Below, piece after piece: positions 7,922 through 18,496 of a stretch of DNA of 64,000 nt; the stretch's first letter is position 1; each line of letters begins with the position of its first letter. The position numbers and the translations under genes were made by a program. The DNA comes from Paenibacillus farraposensis. Its GTDB lineage: Bacteria; Bacillota; Bacilli; Paenibacillales; Paenibacillaceae. Where the stretch lies: assembly GCF_020736845.1 (NCBI RefSeq), contig NZ_JAFFQR010000015.1, positions 1 to 64,000 of the forward strand. The letters run 5' to 3'. The notes under the pieces are model-generated. The model worked only from the letters and a program-made list of their open reading frames with translations, did not search any database and was not told the DNA's origin.

Positions 7922-8549
7922 CGTACTGCTGGTAGACGACCATGAAATGGTGCGGATTGGTCTTGCGGCGGTGCTGGGCACGGAAGAAGGCATAGAAGTG
8001 GTTGGCGAGGCTGGAAGCGGAGAAGAAGGCATACGTTTAGCTTCGGAATACAAGCCAAATGTGATTTTAATGGATTTGGTCATGGATGGCATGGACGGCA
8101 TCGAGACGACTCGCCAAGTGATGCGTCTGCTGCCGGAGACGAGGGTCATTGTGCTGACGAGTTATTTGGACGACGAGAAAATGTATCCCGTTATTGAAGC
8201 GGGGGCATTCAGCTATTTGCTCAAAACGTCCCGTGCATCCGAGATAGCGGATGCGATTCGTGCAGCTGCACGCGGGCAGTCTGTGCTGGAGTCGCAGGTA
8301 GCCTCCAAGATGATGAATCGCTTCCGCCAGCCACAGGCTGAGGCGCCCGCGCATGCGGAGCTGACGGAGCGAGAAATGGAGGTGCTCCGACTGCTGGCAC
8401 AAGGGAAATCCAATCAGGATATCGCAGATGAGCTGATTATCGGGATCAAGACAGTAAAATTCCATGTCACCAACCTGCTGGCCAAACTAGGAGTAGAGGA
8501 CCGCACGCAGGCGGCAATATACGCCTACAAAAACGGATTGGCAGAGTAA
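7893..8549 (+). CDS. liaR: Response regulator LiaR (NarL/FixJ class)
   Basis: About 218 residues from the ATG at 7893; the ATG at 7899 has better spacing from GGAAGGA and may be the true start. The receiver domain has the acidic pair in LLVDDHE, phosphoacceptor Asp in ILMDLVMDG, and Lys in YLLKTS. The C-terminal LuxR-type helix-turn-helix (LTEREMEVLRLLAQGKSNQD) binds DNA. It forms the LiaFSR unit with 6179 and 6842 and presumably activates this operon. A strong terminator follows. Confidence 0.93.
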   Translation: MIMETELPISVLLVDDHEMVRIGLAAVLGTEEGIEVVGEAGSGEEGIRLASEYKPNVILMDLVMDGMDGIETTRQVMRLLPETRVIVLTSYLDDEKMYPVIEAGAFSYLLKTSRASEIADAIRAAARGQSVLESQVASKMMNRFRQPQAEAPAHAELTEREMEVLRLLAQGKSNQDIADELIIGIKTVKFHVTNLLAKLGVEDRTQAAIYAYKNGLAE

Positions 8550-8572
8550 AATGTAGAGAGATGAAGACAAAG

Positions 8573-8604
8573 AACCGGAGGACCCCATGAGTCCTCCGGT
8601 TTTT
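8573..8604 (+). terminator. Terminator of the lia/psp operon
   Basis: AACCGGAGGAC / GTCCTCCGGTT stem with a 6-7 base loop and TTTTT, 25 bases after liaR. Confidence 0.93.
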
Positions 8605-8622
8605 GCATTATATTCATAATCT

Positions 8623-9081
8623 TTAGATAAGTAGGAACAAAAAGGCGACTAAAGCCAAATCAAGCGCCAGCGCTGCCCCGTATCCATATCCGCCATATCG
8701 GCCATATCCACTGCCATATCCACTATTGCCATATCCACCATTGCTAAGTCCTCCTCTGTCATATGGAAAGGATGGACTCAAAGGCTCATCGGGTGGTTTA
8801 AGTAAGGAATTTAGCTTCGCAGAGGGCTGAGCTTTGTTATTGGAATTTCTTTTTTTCTTTTTAGAGGATGGCTTCTGGGCCTGTTTCTTCACCTTTTTGT
8901 TATAGCCTCCGGCATAAAGACTGCCAGGCGAGAAGGAAGGATATCCATTCAGCATTAGTTTACTCTTGCTACACCCGCTTAAGATGCCGACGTGCCTTGT
9001 ACCATCACGCATAACTGCACATACCATCTGGCCGCCATAAGGTGCTACGCCGGTTTCAGTTATAGGGTAAATGGGAAACAT
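8623..9081 (-). CDS. Hypothetical Gly/Tyr-rich protein
   Basis: 152 residues, family not recognised. Residues 15-50 (YGGQMVCAVMRDGTRHVGIL) look like a compact beta domain. A Lys/Ser-rich linker follows (KKVKKQAQKPSSKKKKR), then a repetitive Gly-Tyr stretch (about 110-135), and the protein ends in one hydrophobic helix (LALDLALVAFLFLLI). The ending is reminiscent of small coat-associated sporulation proteins. AGAGGTG precedes the ATG on the minus strand. It converges with the liaR terminator and is likely a single-gene unit. Confidence 0.65.
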   Translation of the reverse strand: MFPIYPITETGVAPYGGQMVCAVMRDGTRHVGILSGCSKSKLMLNGYPSFSPGSLYAGGYNKKVKKQAQKPSSKKKKRNSNNKAQPSAKLNSLLKPPDEPLSPSFPYDRGGLSNGGYGNSGYGSGYGRYGGYGYGAALALDLALVAFLFLLI

Positions 9082-9325
9082 GTTTTCACCTCTTTTGGGA
9101 TAAGATGCGTTGTGATCCTAGTTTATTCTCGCGGTGTCTATAATGTATGGTTGAACACCCAGTAGACAGATGAATATTTTTAAAAGCTTTGCTGCACCTT
9201 TACGTGTATAGAACCTTCGATAATGGGCATGCTATTGATAGATTCATAGATTTCCAGCCAGCCGAAGAAAAGAAAGCATTCAGTCATATTGGGGATCGAA
9301 TGTTTATGAAGCGGGAGGAATGACG

Positions 9326-10090
9326 ATGCTAAAAGCAGGGATGATTCAAAAAGGGATGATTGCTATTCTGATCTTGGGAACAGTGCTGGTACTGGCAGGC
9401 TGGCGTTATGGATCGCTTCAGACGGCCCGGTATGATGTCCGTGAGGCGGATACGGCCCTGCGCTCGTTGCTAACCGTTTCGGATCAGGTCCCCGGTTCGT
9501 TGAGTAAGCTGGTAGTGAAATGGCAGGGAGATTGGGCAGCTAACGATGGAAATCCAGCAGTTATGGCGGCACAAATAGCTGATCGGCTAAAGCTGCCTGC
9601 CGTAAACAAGCTTGTGGAAAATGGCCATGCCGTTTATCGTTCAGTTCATAACACCCAGGACCTAAAAATCCGCTTACATGTAATGGAACGGCAGCCTCGG
9701 CAATGGTATGTGTTCGTTCAGCTCGAGAGCAGCAATGCAGGCCGTATGCACCTAATCCGGCTGCATAAGCTTTGTGCTGAGCTTTTAAAGTCTGCGGGAG
9801 TACAAGCACAATGGAACACAGCCGTTCAGCGCTCGCTGCGTTCCGATAAAACCGTAAGTCAACTAATGGTACTGACAGAGGAAAGCCTGGCCAAAAACCT
9901 CTCTATGCAGTCCAGGGAAAGATATACAGATGCCACTACGGAGGCTGTATCCTATGAAGCTCCAGAGCTTCCGTTAAGTGTTCAAAGCGGCGAACATCAG
10001 GTACATGTGCAGATGGCTGTGCACGAAAATGAGGTAGAGAAGGATACACGCATTACACTTGGTTTTCCGCTTATTACGATAGAATACTGA
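9326..10090 (+). CDS. YwmB-family protein (TATA-box-binding-like fold)
   Basis: About 254 residues: one N-terminal hydrophobic segment (IAILILGTVLVLAGW), then an exported domain of the YwmB family, uncharacterised and seen in spore formers. The ATG at 9326 was preferred to 9320 because GGGAGG at 9313-9318 then has normal spacing. A 240-base gap lies upstream with no other gene seen. Confidence 0.7.
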   Translation: MLKAGMIQKGMIAILILGTVLVLAGWRYGSLQTARYDVREADTALRSLLTVSDQVPGSLSKLVVKWQGDWAANDGNPAVMAAQIADRLKLPAVNKLVENGHAVYRSVHNTQDLKIRLHVMERQPRQWYVFVQLESSNAGRMHLIRLHKLCAELLKSAGVQAQWNTAVQRSLRSDKTVSQLMVLTEESLAKNLSMQSRERYTDATTEAVSYEAPELPLSVQSGEHQVHVQMAVHENEVEKDTRITLGFPLITIEY

Positions 10091-10277
10091 CTTATAAGGT
10101 GAATTTATGGTTCATCGGATAGCTTATCCATGCAGGATATGATAAAATGTCATCAAATCTTTAGTTCCATGTTTTCCGAAAATCAAGTATGATCTTGTTT
10201 AAATATACACAATACTACATGCGGATTTCGAGGATTGTGGATTGCGGAATCTTGACATGGGAAGAATGAGGTACTTC

Positions 10278-11834
10278 ATGGTTGACATACCTGTTAAAGA
10301 ATCTGTTGTGACGCAAGGTGCAGTTCTGTTTATTTTCGGTGCTACAGGCGATTTGGCTCGTCGCAAGCTGTTTCCTGCTATTTACAGCTTGTATCGTGAA
10401 GGGAAGCTCTCTAAAGATTTCGCCGTTATTGGTGTAGCAAGACGCCCTCGCACAGAGGAAGAATTCCGTAATGACTTGTATGCTTCCATACAGGAGTTTA
10501 GTCGGTATAAGGCAGAAAATGATCAAGATTGGCAGACGTTTGCCGAGCATTTTGAATATAAATCGCTGGATATCAATAATGTCGAAGGCTTCCATGAGTT
10601 GAGTCAGCAGACAGAGTCTATTGAGAGCAAATTTAACATTCCGGGAAATCGGTTATTTTATTTGGCCTTGGCGCCTGAACTGTTCGGAAGCGTGTCGAAA
10701 AGCTTGAAAGAAGGCGGCATGCTGGATGGTAAAGGCTGGAATCGTCTGGTTATTGAGAAGCCGTTCGGTTACAACCTCGAATCTGCCCAAGAATTGAACG
10801 TTGAAATACGTGAAGTATTTGCCGAAGAAGAGATATATCGTATTGATCATTATCTGGGTAAGGAAATGGTACAAAATATTGAGGTTATTCGCTTCGCCAA
10901 CGCTTTCTTTGAACCGCTGTGGAATAATAAGCATATTGCCAATGTGCAAATTACACTCAGCGAAACGGTAGGTGTAGAAGAACGCGGAGGTTACTACGAT
11001 CATTCCGGAGCCTTGCGTGATATGGGACAGAATCATATGCTGCAAATGCTGACGATGATTGCGATGGAGCCGCCTAGCCGTTTGTTGCCTGAGGATATTC
11101 GTGATGAAAAGGTAAAAGTGCTGCGTTCGCTGCGTCCTTTTGAATCAGCTGAGGATGTGCAGACCAATGTGGTACGTGGCCAATACACAGAAGGAAGCTA
11201 TCGCGGTCAGCAGTTGCCTGGATATCGTCAAGAGGACAAGGTTGATCCACAGTCGAACACCGAAACCTATTTTGCTTCACGCGTATTTGTAGATAATTTC
11301 CGCTGGGCAGGCGTACCGTTCTATATTCGTACAGGCAAACGTCTCCCTGTAAAAACAACGGAGATTGTAGTGGAATTCAAGAGCATGCCAACAAACGTAT
11401 ATCTTGGTCAAAAGCATAAACTGGAGCCGAACCTGCTCGTCATTCGGGTCAATCCAATGGAGGGCATTTACATTAAAATCAATGCCAAGAAGCCTGGCTC
11501 CGAATCAGATATTGAGCCGCTGGCTATGGATTTTTGTCAAAGCTGCAGGGTGGGTATCAACTCACCAGAGGCTTACGAACGCTTGCTGATGGACGCAATT
11601 GAAGGTGACTCGACGTACTTCACGCGCTGGGATGAGGTTGCCACAGCATGGGGATTTGTGGATCGAATCGCCAAGGCATGGCAGCAAACCCCGAATACGC
11701 TGGAAACCTATGCTGCCGGCTCCTGGGGACCGGAAGGTGCTCACAGGCTGTTGGAGCAGGATGGCTTCAAGTGGTGGCCGGTTAATGGTCAGGATGAAGA
11801 TAATGTCATCTGGCGGGTAGGCGGCGCTCAGTAA
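10278..11834 (+). CDS. zwf: Glucose-6-phosphate 1-dehydrogenase
   Basis: 518 residues from the ATG at 10278 (TGAGG eight bases upstream); in-frame ATGs at 10242, 10257 and 10266 are possible but lack a good site. The Rossmann motif GATGDLARRKLFPAIY binds NADP, and RIDHYLGKE carries the substrate-binding and catalytic residues. It makes 6-phosphogluconolactone and NADPH as the entry to the oxidative pentose phosphate pathway. Length is normal for the family. It stands alone and ends in a hairpin. Confidence 0.96.
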   Translation: MVDIPVKESVVTQGAVLFIFGATGDLARRKLFPAIYSLYREGKLSKDFAVIGVARRPRTEEEFRNDLYASIQEFSRYKAENDQDWQTFAEHFEYKSLDINNVEGFHELSQQTESIESKFNIPGNRLFYLALAPELFGSVSKSLKEGGMLDGKGWNRLVIEKPFGYNLESAQELNVEIREVFAEEEIYRIDHYLGKEMVQNIEVIRFANAFFEPLWNNKHIANVQITLSETVGVEERGGYYDHSGALRDMGQNHMLQMLTMIAMEPPSRLLPEDIRDEKVKVLRSLRPFESAEDVQTNVVRGQYTEGSYRGQQLPGYRQEDKVDPQSNTETYFASRVFVDNFRWAGVPFYIRTGKRLPVKTTEIVVEFKSMPTNVYLGQKHKLEPNLLVIRVNPMEGIYIKINAKKPGSESDIEPLAMDFCQSCRVGINSPEAYERLLMDAIEGDSTYFTRWDEVATAWGFVDRIAKAWQQTPNTLETYAAGSWGPEGAHRLLEQDGFKWWPVNGQDEDNVIWRVGGAQ

Positions 11835-11847
11835 TCCCGATTTGTCC

Positions 11848-11890
11848 AGCATCCCCCTATGTCCTGTTTAGGATGTAAGGGGATGCTTTG
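11848..11890 (+). terminator. Terminator after zwf
   Basis: GCATCCCC / GGGGATGC stem with a loop of about 22 bases and a short T run. Confidence 0.7.
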
Positions 11891-11901
11891 CGTTCGGAGT
11901 A

Positions 11902-11910
11902 TGCTATAAT
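11902..11910 (+). promoter_or_regulatory. Extended -10 promoter for prfC
   Basis: TGCTATAAT at 11902-11910 with no good -35. It gives a leader of about 155 bases before prfC. Confidence 0.55.
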
Positions 11911-12071
11911 AGCTTAGTCTCAGGTTTTCAGTTTGCAACTAGTTTTAAGTTCAAGGCAGGCTAACCTATAAGTAGGATCGTATTTATAATGAATATAGGC
12001 GTGCATCATGGCCTTTTTATGAATAGCTTGAGCAGGGATGCAATGGATTTGATCATGAAGGGATATGTGAA

Positions 12072-13652
12072 ATGAGTAAAACGGTAGATATACTTCAACA
12101 GGAAGTTGACAAACGGCGCACATTTGCGATTATTTCTCACCCGGATGCGGGGAAAACGACACTGACAGAAAAGCTGCTGCTGTTCGGAGGCGCGATTCGT
12201 CTTGCGGGTACAGTCAAGGCGCGTAAAGCGAGCAAGCATGCAACGAGTGACTGGATGGAAATAGAAAAGCAGCGGGGGATTTCGGTTACATCCTCGGTTA
12301 TGCAATTTGATTATTTAGGGCATCGCATTAATATTCTGGATACCCCGGGTCACCAGGATTTCAGTGAAGATACGTATCGCACATTGACTGCTGCAGACAG
12401 TGCAGTCATGCTGATCGACGTGGCAAAGGGCGTGGAAGCGCAAACGATCAAGCTGTTTCAGGTTTGTGCGAAGCGCGGAATCCCGATTTTCACATTTATT
12501 AATAAGCTGGATCGTGAGGGACGCAGCCCCTTTGATCTGATGGAAGAGCTCGAGCAGGTGCTCGGTATCCGCTCAGTTCCCATGAACTGGCCGATTGGTA
12601 CAGGACGGGATCTGTGCGGTGTCTATGACCGTGTCAAGAATCAGGTCGAGCTGTTCCAGGGAGATGACCATTCTACGATTAAGGTTCAAAAAGTAGAGGA
12701 TTACAACGATTCAATCATTCGCGAGATGGCGGGCGAATATCTGCATGACCAACTATGTCAGGATTTGGAGCTGCTTGATGTAGCGGGCGATCCTTTTGAC
12801 ATGGAGAAGGTACAGCGCGGAGAATTAACACCTGTATTCTTCGGTAGTGCGATTAACAACTTTGGTGTGCAGACATTTTTGGAAAATTTCCTTCAGCTTG
12901 CTCCCAAACCGGAACCGCGTCGCAGCACAGTAGGGGAAATCGAGCCAACGAACGAGAAATTTACCGGTTATGTATTTAAAATTCAAGCTAACATGAATCC
13001 GGCTCACCGTGATCGTATCGCATTTTTGCGTATTGTATCCGGTAAGTTCCAACGCGGGATGAGTGTGAAACATGTACGGATGGGCAAAGAGATTAAGCTG
13101 TCCCAACCACAGCAGTTTCTGGCACAGGATCGGGATATTGTCGAGGAAGCGTTCCCTGGTGATATTATTGGTTTGTTTGATCCGGGTATTTTCCGCATTG
13201 GCGATTCACTCAGTCAAGGCAGCGAGGTCGTATTTGATGAATTGCCGACCTTCTCGCCTGAAATCTTCGCCAAGGTTACCGTGAAAAATGCCTTGAAGCA
13301 CAAGCAGTATCAAAAGGGGATTGACCAGCTAACTGAGGAAGGTACAATCCAGGTGTTCCATACAGTAAGCTTTGACGATACGCTGCTGGGTGTGGTCGGC
13401 CAACTGCAATTTGAAGTGTTTGAGTACCGTATGAAGGGCGAGTACGGGGTAGATGTGCAGCTTCAGCGTATGCCGTATCAATTTGCTCGCTGGATTGTGG
13501 ATGATCAGATTGATCCGAGCAAGTTCCGTATTAACTCTACACTGGTAAAAGATAAAAAAGGCAATTATGTTGCCTTGTTCGAAAATGAATATGCCATGCG
13601 CACGGCTATGGAGAAAAATCCGACAGCCAAGTTTTTGGAAATGGCGCCATAA
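12072..13652 (+). CDS. prfC: Peptide chain release factor 3 (RF3 GTPase)
   Basis: 526 residues. G-domain motifs are complete: SHPDAGKTTLTEKLL (P-loop), RGISVTSSVM (switch I), DTPGHQDF (G3), NKLDREG (G4). EF-G-like domains II and III follow. RF3 recycles RF1/RF2 after peptide release. Length is usual. Only a weak site (AGGGAT) precedes the ATG. Confidence 0.96.
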   Translation: MSKTVDILQQEVDKRRTFAIISHPDAGKTTLTEKLLLFGGAIRLAGTVKARKASKHATSDWMEIEKQRGISVTSSVMQFDYLGHRINILDTPGHQDFSEDTYRTLTAADSAVMLIDVAKGVEAQTIKLFQVCAKRGIPIFTFINKLDREGRSPFDLMEELEQVLGIRSVPMNWPIGTGRDLCGVYDRVKNQVELFQGDDHSTIKVQKVEDYNDSIIREMAGEYLHDQLCQDLELLDVAGDPFDMEKVQRGELTPVFFGSAINNFGVQTFLENFLQLAPKPEPRRSTVGEIEPTNEKFTGYVFKIQANMNPAHRDRIAFLRIVSGKFQRGMSVKHVRMGKEIKLSQPQQFLAQDRDIVEEAFPGDIIGLFDPGIFRIGDSLSQGSEVVFDELPTFSPEIFAKVTVKNALKHKQYQKGIDQLTEEGTIQVFHTVSFDDTLLGVVGQLQFEVFEYRMKGEYGVDVQLQRMPYQFARWIVDDQIDPSKFRINSTLVKDKKGNYVALFENEYAMRTAMEKNPTAKFLEMAP

Positions 13653-13710
13653 GGCTTCTAAGATGTAATGGGGATCACAGACCTGATCTCAGGTATCTTG
13701 GTGTACAACG

Positions 13711-13756
13711 AATAGTCCACTCCAGGTTTAATGTCGAGTGGACTATTCTCATTTTC
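13711..13756 (+). terminator. Terminator after prfC
   Basis: Twelve-pair perfect stem AATAGTCCACTC / GAGTGGACTATT with an AT-rich, imperfect T tract. The palindrome may also serve sspI transcripts arriving from the right. Confidence 0.7.
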
Positions 13757-13813
13757 ATGTACGAGCAGAATAATAACCACGGCTAAATATAACAAGAGCT
13801 GAATAGACAGGGA

Positions 13814-14047
13814 CTATGTCAAGGGGACGGGTTTGATTTTGTCGATTTGCTCATGCGCCAAATGGACGAACTCTTGCTGCTGGTTTGGATTCATATGCTT
13901 CCAGGCGATCTCAAGAATGACACCCAATCCAGGCAGAGCAGCCTCTGGTCCATCCACTGATCCCATAATCATATCCGTCAGATCAGCTTCGGATTTGCCG
14001 TGAACTTTGTGAACAATCGCTTGCCGTAAATCAAGTGTAATGGGCAT
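13814..14047 (-). CDS. sspI: Small acid-soluble spore protein SspI
   Basis: 77 residues starting MPITLDLRQAIVHKVHGKSE, with the family core LPGLGVILEIAWKH. The ATG at 14047 follows GGGAGG; a longer in-frame extension lacks support. SspI is a minor spore-core protein made late in the forespore. In Bacillus it neighbours the TrmH-type methylase gene, as here (14945). Confidence 0.92.
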   Translation of the reverse strand: MPITLDLRQAIVHKVHGKSEADLTDMIMGSVDGPEAALPGLGVILEIAWKHMNPNQQQEFVHLAHEQIDKIKPVPLT

Positions 14048-14163
14048 GTGTGCCTCCCGTATGTTGTAATAGTTATCAGAAGTATTATGGCTTGGGCTAC
14101 TGGTGAATATGCATGAAGGAGCATTTGGCAAAGCATGTCAAAATTTAAGTTTATAGCGTGTTA

Positions 14164-14172
14164 TGCTATACT
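14164..14172 (+). promoter_or_regulatory. Extended -10 promoter for the KtrA-like gene
   Basis: TGCTATACT with TTTAAG 17 bases upstream, about 35 bases before the ATG at 14210. Confidence 0.55.
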
Positions 14173-14209
14173 ATGACGGACATAATGGTGATCGGGAGGG
14201 GAAAAAGGT

Positions 14210-14872
14210 ATGGCCAAAAAACAGTATGCTGTCATTGGCATGGGACGTTTTGGTTCCAGTGTTGCGACCGCACTGAGTGAGATGGGCTTTGATGTGCTGG
14301 CGATTGACTCGAACGAGCAGCGCACACAGGAAATGTCAAATATTGTAACATATGCAGTGTCTGCCGATTCAACAGATGAGGAAGCCCTTCGAGCGCTGGG
14401 GATTCGCAATTTTGACGTCATTGTAGTTGCGATTGGCGAAGACATACAGGCCAGTATTCTGACCACATTGATTCTGAAGGATATGGGTGTACCGACATTG
14501 GTGGTCAAAGCGCAAAATGAACTACACGGCAAGGTACTCCACAAGATAGGTGCGGATAAAGTCATTTATCCTGAACGGGACATGGGGCTGCGGGTAGCCC
14601 ATCATTTGACCTCGCCCAATATTTTGGATTATATCGAGTTGTCCAAGGACTACAGCATTTTGGAGATGAAAGCCGCTGACGCCATGATTGGCAAAAATCT
14701 GAAGGAGCTCGACATACGTGCACGCTTTGGCTGCAATGTGATGGCAATCCGCAGAAATCAGGAAATGAACATCTCTCCTTATGCGGAAGATCGGCTGGAG
14801 TCCGGGGATGTACTGATTATTGTGGGTCATAAGGATGATCTGGCCAAGCTGGAGTTAGCATTTGCTACATAG
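14210..14872 (+). CDS. Potassium-channel regulatory subunit (KtrA/TrkA, RCK domain)
   Basis: 220 residues. An N-terminal RCK_N Rossmann domain begins YAVIGMGRFGSSVATALSEM with the G-x-G-x-x-G motif and an acidic end of strand 2 (LAIDSNE). An RCK_C domain covers about 135-220. Such proteins form the cytosolic ring that gates KtrB/KtrD potassium channels in response to nucleotides. No membrane subunit is present nearby. GGGAGGGG precedes the ATG. Confidence 0.9.
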   Translation: MAKKQYAVIGMGRFGSSVATALSEMGFDVLAIDSNEQRTQEMSNIVTYAVSADSTDEEALRALGIRNFDVIVVAIGEDIQASILTTLILKDMGVPTLVVKAQNELHGKVLHKIGADKVIYPERDMGLRVAHHLTSPNILDYIELSKDYSILEMKAADAMIGKNLKELDIRARFGCNVMAIRRNQEMNISPYAEDRLESGDVLIIVGHKDDLAKLELAFAT

Positions 14873-14944
14873 GAGCGACAAAAAGGTATCTAAGCATTAA
14901 GCACAAGTAACGCATTTATTTTTATAGAAACGGACGGATCATGA

Positions 14945-15745
14945 ATGGAAATCATTTCACCAAATAATGCGCGTGTAAAAGAATGGGCACAACTGCTGGA
15001 AAAAAAACATCGCACCCGCCAGCACAAATATATTGTTGAGGGTATTCATCTGGTGCAGGAAGCCTTGCGCTCGAGCGCGGCTGTCGAAAGCGTCGTTTAT
15101 GATTTGGAGAAGGGCATTCCCGCTGAGCTGAATGACCTGGATCAAGCTGACCAGCCTGTGGAATGGATTCCCGTATCAGCGGCGGTCATTGCCAAATGCA
15201 CGGACACGAAGACTCCGCAGCCTGTCTTTGCCATCGTGCTTAAGGCGGAGCGCAGTGCATTCCCGGCATTGCTGGAGCAGCCGGATGCGCTGGTGATGGT
15301 GCTGGACGGGGTACAGGACCCCGGCAATGTAGGCACCATCATTCGCAGTGCAGACGCTGCCGGAGCGGCTGGCGTCATTCTGGGTCATGGCTGCGCTGAC
15401 CTGTACAATCCCAAAACGATCCGCTCCACCATGGGATCGTTGTTCCATCTGCCGGTGATTGAGGGCAGTCTGGAAGAGCTATTGCCGCAGGCGCAAAGCA
15501 AGGGGGCCCGCTTGATCAGCACCTCGCTGGAGGCCAGCCTGTCATGCTATGCCGTGGATTTGCGTGCATCCGCCTGGCTTGTGATTGGCAACGAGGGCCA
15601 AGGCATTTCCGATGCCACCGCACGCATAGTCAATGAATCGATATTCATCCCGATGCAGGGGCAGGCGGAATCACTCAACGCTGCTATGGCCTCTACGGTG
15701 CTATTATTTGAGGCGATGAGACAACGAAAAAGTGTCCAAAAATAA
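14945..15745 (+). CDS. TrmH-family RNA 2'-O-methyltransferase (SpoU type)
   Basis: 266 residues. The N-terminal RNA-binding region (NNARVKEWAQLLEKKHRTRQ) and the C-terminal SPOUT knot are both complete: VLDGVQDPGNVGTIIRSADA, LVIGNEGQGIS and IPMQGQAESLNAAMA are the three family motifs. It methylates ribose in rRNA or tRNA; the exact target is unknown. In Bacillus the homologue lies between sspI and pheST, but here gene debris and a beta-glucoside operon follow. Confidence 0.92.
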   Translation: MEIISPNNARVKEWAQLLEKKHRTRQHKYIVEGIHLVQEALRSSAAVESVVYDLEKGIPAELNDLDQADQPVEWIPVSAAVIAKCTDTKTPQPVFAIVLKAERSAFPALLEQPDALVMVLDGVQDPGNVGTIIRSADAAGAAGVILGHGCADLYNPKTIRSTMGSLFHLPVIEGSLEELLPQAQSKGARLISTSLEASLSCYAVDLRASAWLVIGNEGQGISDATARIVNESIFIPMQGQAESLNAAMASTVLLFEAMRQRKSVQK

Positions 15746-15856
15746 AATTAGTGTCTCAATCAAAACCAAAGTCTGGCAACTGGGGAACGATTAATTCAGG
15801 GCATTTCTCCAGTTTTTTACATTGTAAAAGCAGGGAAGGGCATCTGTCGCTTTATA

Positions 15857-15975
15857 TCACTGCCAGTTTGTGTGGAAGACTCCTTCTAAAGCACTTCGCT
15901 CATAGGTATGGGCACCAAAATAATCGCGCTGTACTTGTAGTAGATTGGCGTTGGCGTTCCAGTTGCGCTCCTCCC
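15857..15975 (-). pseudogene. 3' end fragment of 6-phosphogluconate dehydrogenase
   Basis: On the minus strand the frame encodes NANLLQVQRDYFGAHTYER and then a C-terminus ending in FHTNWQ and TGA at 15857-15859. RDYFGAHTYER close to the end is the signature of 6-phosphogluconate dehydrogenases. Only about 35 residues remain, and upstream it runs straight into an unrelated fragment. Confidence 0.7.
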
Positions 15976-15976
15976 A

Positions 15977-16143
15977 TCATTTAGGATTAGCGATATCAAT
16001 ATTCATGATTTCGTAGTACAGGGCGGTGAGTATGTCCGTGTTGCTCAGCGAGCCTCCCGTATGCTCTGTTTTGGCACGATGGATAATGGTGAGCAGATCC
16101 TTACGGATTTGTGCGGCTTTGATTTTCAGGTCTCGGTTTCCAT
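15977..16143 (-). pseudogene. 5' end fragment of transketolase N-terminal subunit
   Basis: A good ribosome site (CAGGAGAA) precedes ATG at 16143. One base is missing after the first few codons, and the frame then reads KAAQIRKDLLTIIH, HTGGSLSNTDILTALYYEIM and NIDIANPK before a stop at the junction. This is the start of the split transketolase small subunit, including the thiamine-diphosphate region HTGGSLS. The gene breaks off after about 55 residues, where the gnd fragment begins. Confidence 0.72.
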
Positions 16144-16170
16144 AGTGTCTGTTCTCCTGAATTAAAATAG

Positions 16171-16545
16171 TTACACCAGAATGTTTGACTTAGTAGTAGT
16201 GAGAGCGGAACCGCGCAACCAGCGTTGAATCTCCTGTTCGGTAGGGTCTACCGGGTCTGCCTTGACACCTGGGGGATAATTACAGGCCTCGTAAAGAGCT
16301 GGGATGACGTTAGTATGAATGCCCACCTAGTGGTGGACGTAAGGTCCTTTGACGAGCTTTTCTTCCCATAACGGCCAGTCGTTGACTTCTACCCAGACAT
16401 ACGAGCCGCTGGTATAAGGTCCCTCAATCCCTTTAGCTTTGCCAAGGAATATGGAATACTCCCTGTGGTCGCCATCAAAACAAGCGATGGTTATGCCGCA
16501 CCCGGTTTGCAGAGCGTAAATCTTGTGCTTCTCCCAACCGCTCAA
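16171..16545 (-). pseudogene. Degraded sugar-isomerase-like C-terminus
   Basis: Two pieces in one frame are separated by a TAG near 16326: an upstream part ending WPLWEEKLVKGPYVHH and a downstream part VGIHTNVIPALYEACNYPPG through EQEIQRWLRG to a TAA at 16171. The order and the conserved HH next to the break resemble the C-terminal part of L-fucose/L-arabinose isomerase-like proteins, but I am not sure of the family. No intact N-terminal part exists. It precedes the transketolase scrap in the same direction, so these may be remains of one sugar-catabolic operon. Confidence 0.4.
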
Positions 16546-16653
16546 CTAATGGGGTTACCGGATAGCAACACGGATTGCCGTCGTAACAGATGAAGTTGAC
16601 AGATACCCAAATCTTTGTTAGAGTTCTTCTCAAATATGTATAACCATTTCATG

Positions 16654-18224
<1,571 letters not shown>

Positions 18225-18240
18225 ATCTCCATAAGAAATA

Positions 18241-18283
18241 AACCGGAATACCCGAATTACCCGGGATTTCCGGTTTTCGTTTC
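18241..18283 (+). terminator. Terminator after bglA
   Basis: AACCGGAATACCCG / CGGGATTTCCGGTT hairpin followed by TTCGTTTC. Confidence 0.85.
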
Positions 18284-18288
18284 TTGAG

Positions 18289-18325
18289 TGAAAGCGTTGA
18301 CAATCAATCCTCTTCGGGCTATACT
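18289..18325 (+). promoter_or_regulatory. licT promoter with overlapping cre site
   Basis: TTGACA (18297-18302), 17-bp spacer, TATACT (18320-18325). A sequence matching the catabolite-responsive element consensus, TGAAAGCGTTGACA (18289-18302), covers the -35, so CcpA would block RNA polymerase in the presence of preferred sugars. The RAT leader begins about 18 bases after the predicted start site. Confidence 0.88.
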
Positions 18326-18348
18326 TGACGCAATTCCATCATTCTATA

Positions 18349-18434
18349 GGATTGTTACTGCGCAGCAGGCAAAACCTAAGCCACAAATAAGCAGATTTTA
18401 TAGTCTCGTTTATTTGCTGCGCTTTGGTTTTTTT
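18349..18434 (+). promoter_or_regulatory. RAT antiterminator and overlapping terminator, licT leader
   Basis: GGATTGTTACTG (18349-18360) and GCAGGCAAAACCTAAG form a canonical LicT-type ribonucleic antiterminator. The AACCTAAG overlaps a terminator whose 3' arm is TTATTTGCTGCGCTTTGGTT with a T run to about 18434. Phosphorylation-controlled LicT binding would favour read-through into licT itself. Confidence 0.9.
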
Positions 18435-18496
18435 GATTTGCAGTAAAATAATGGAATGATTGTGGCTCTTGCTGACATATGGAACGGGGGATCGAG

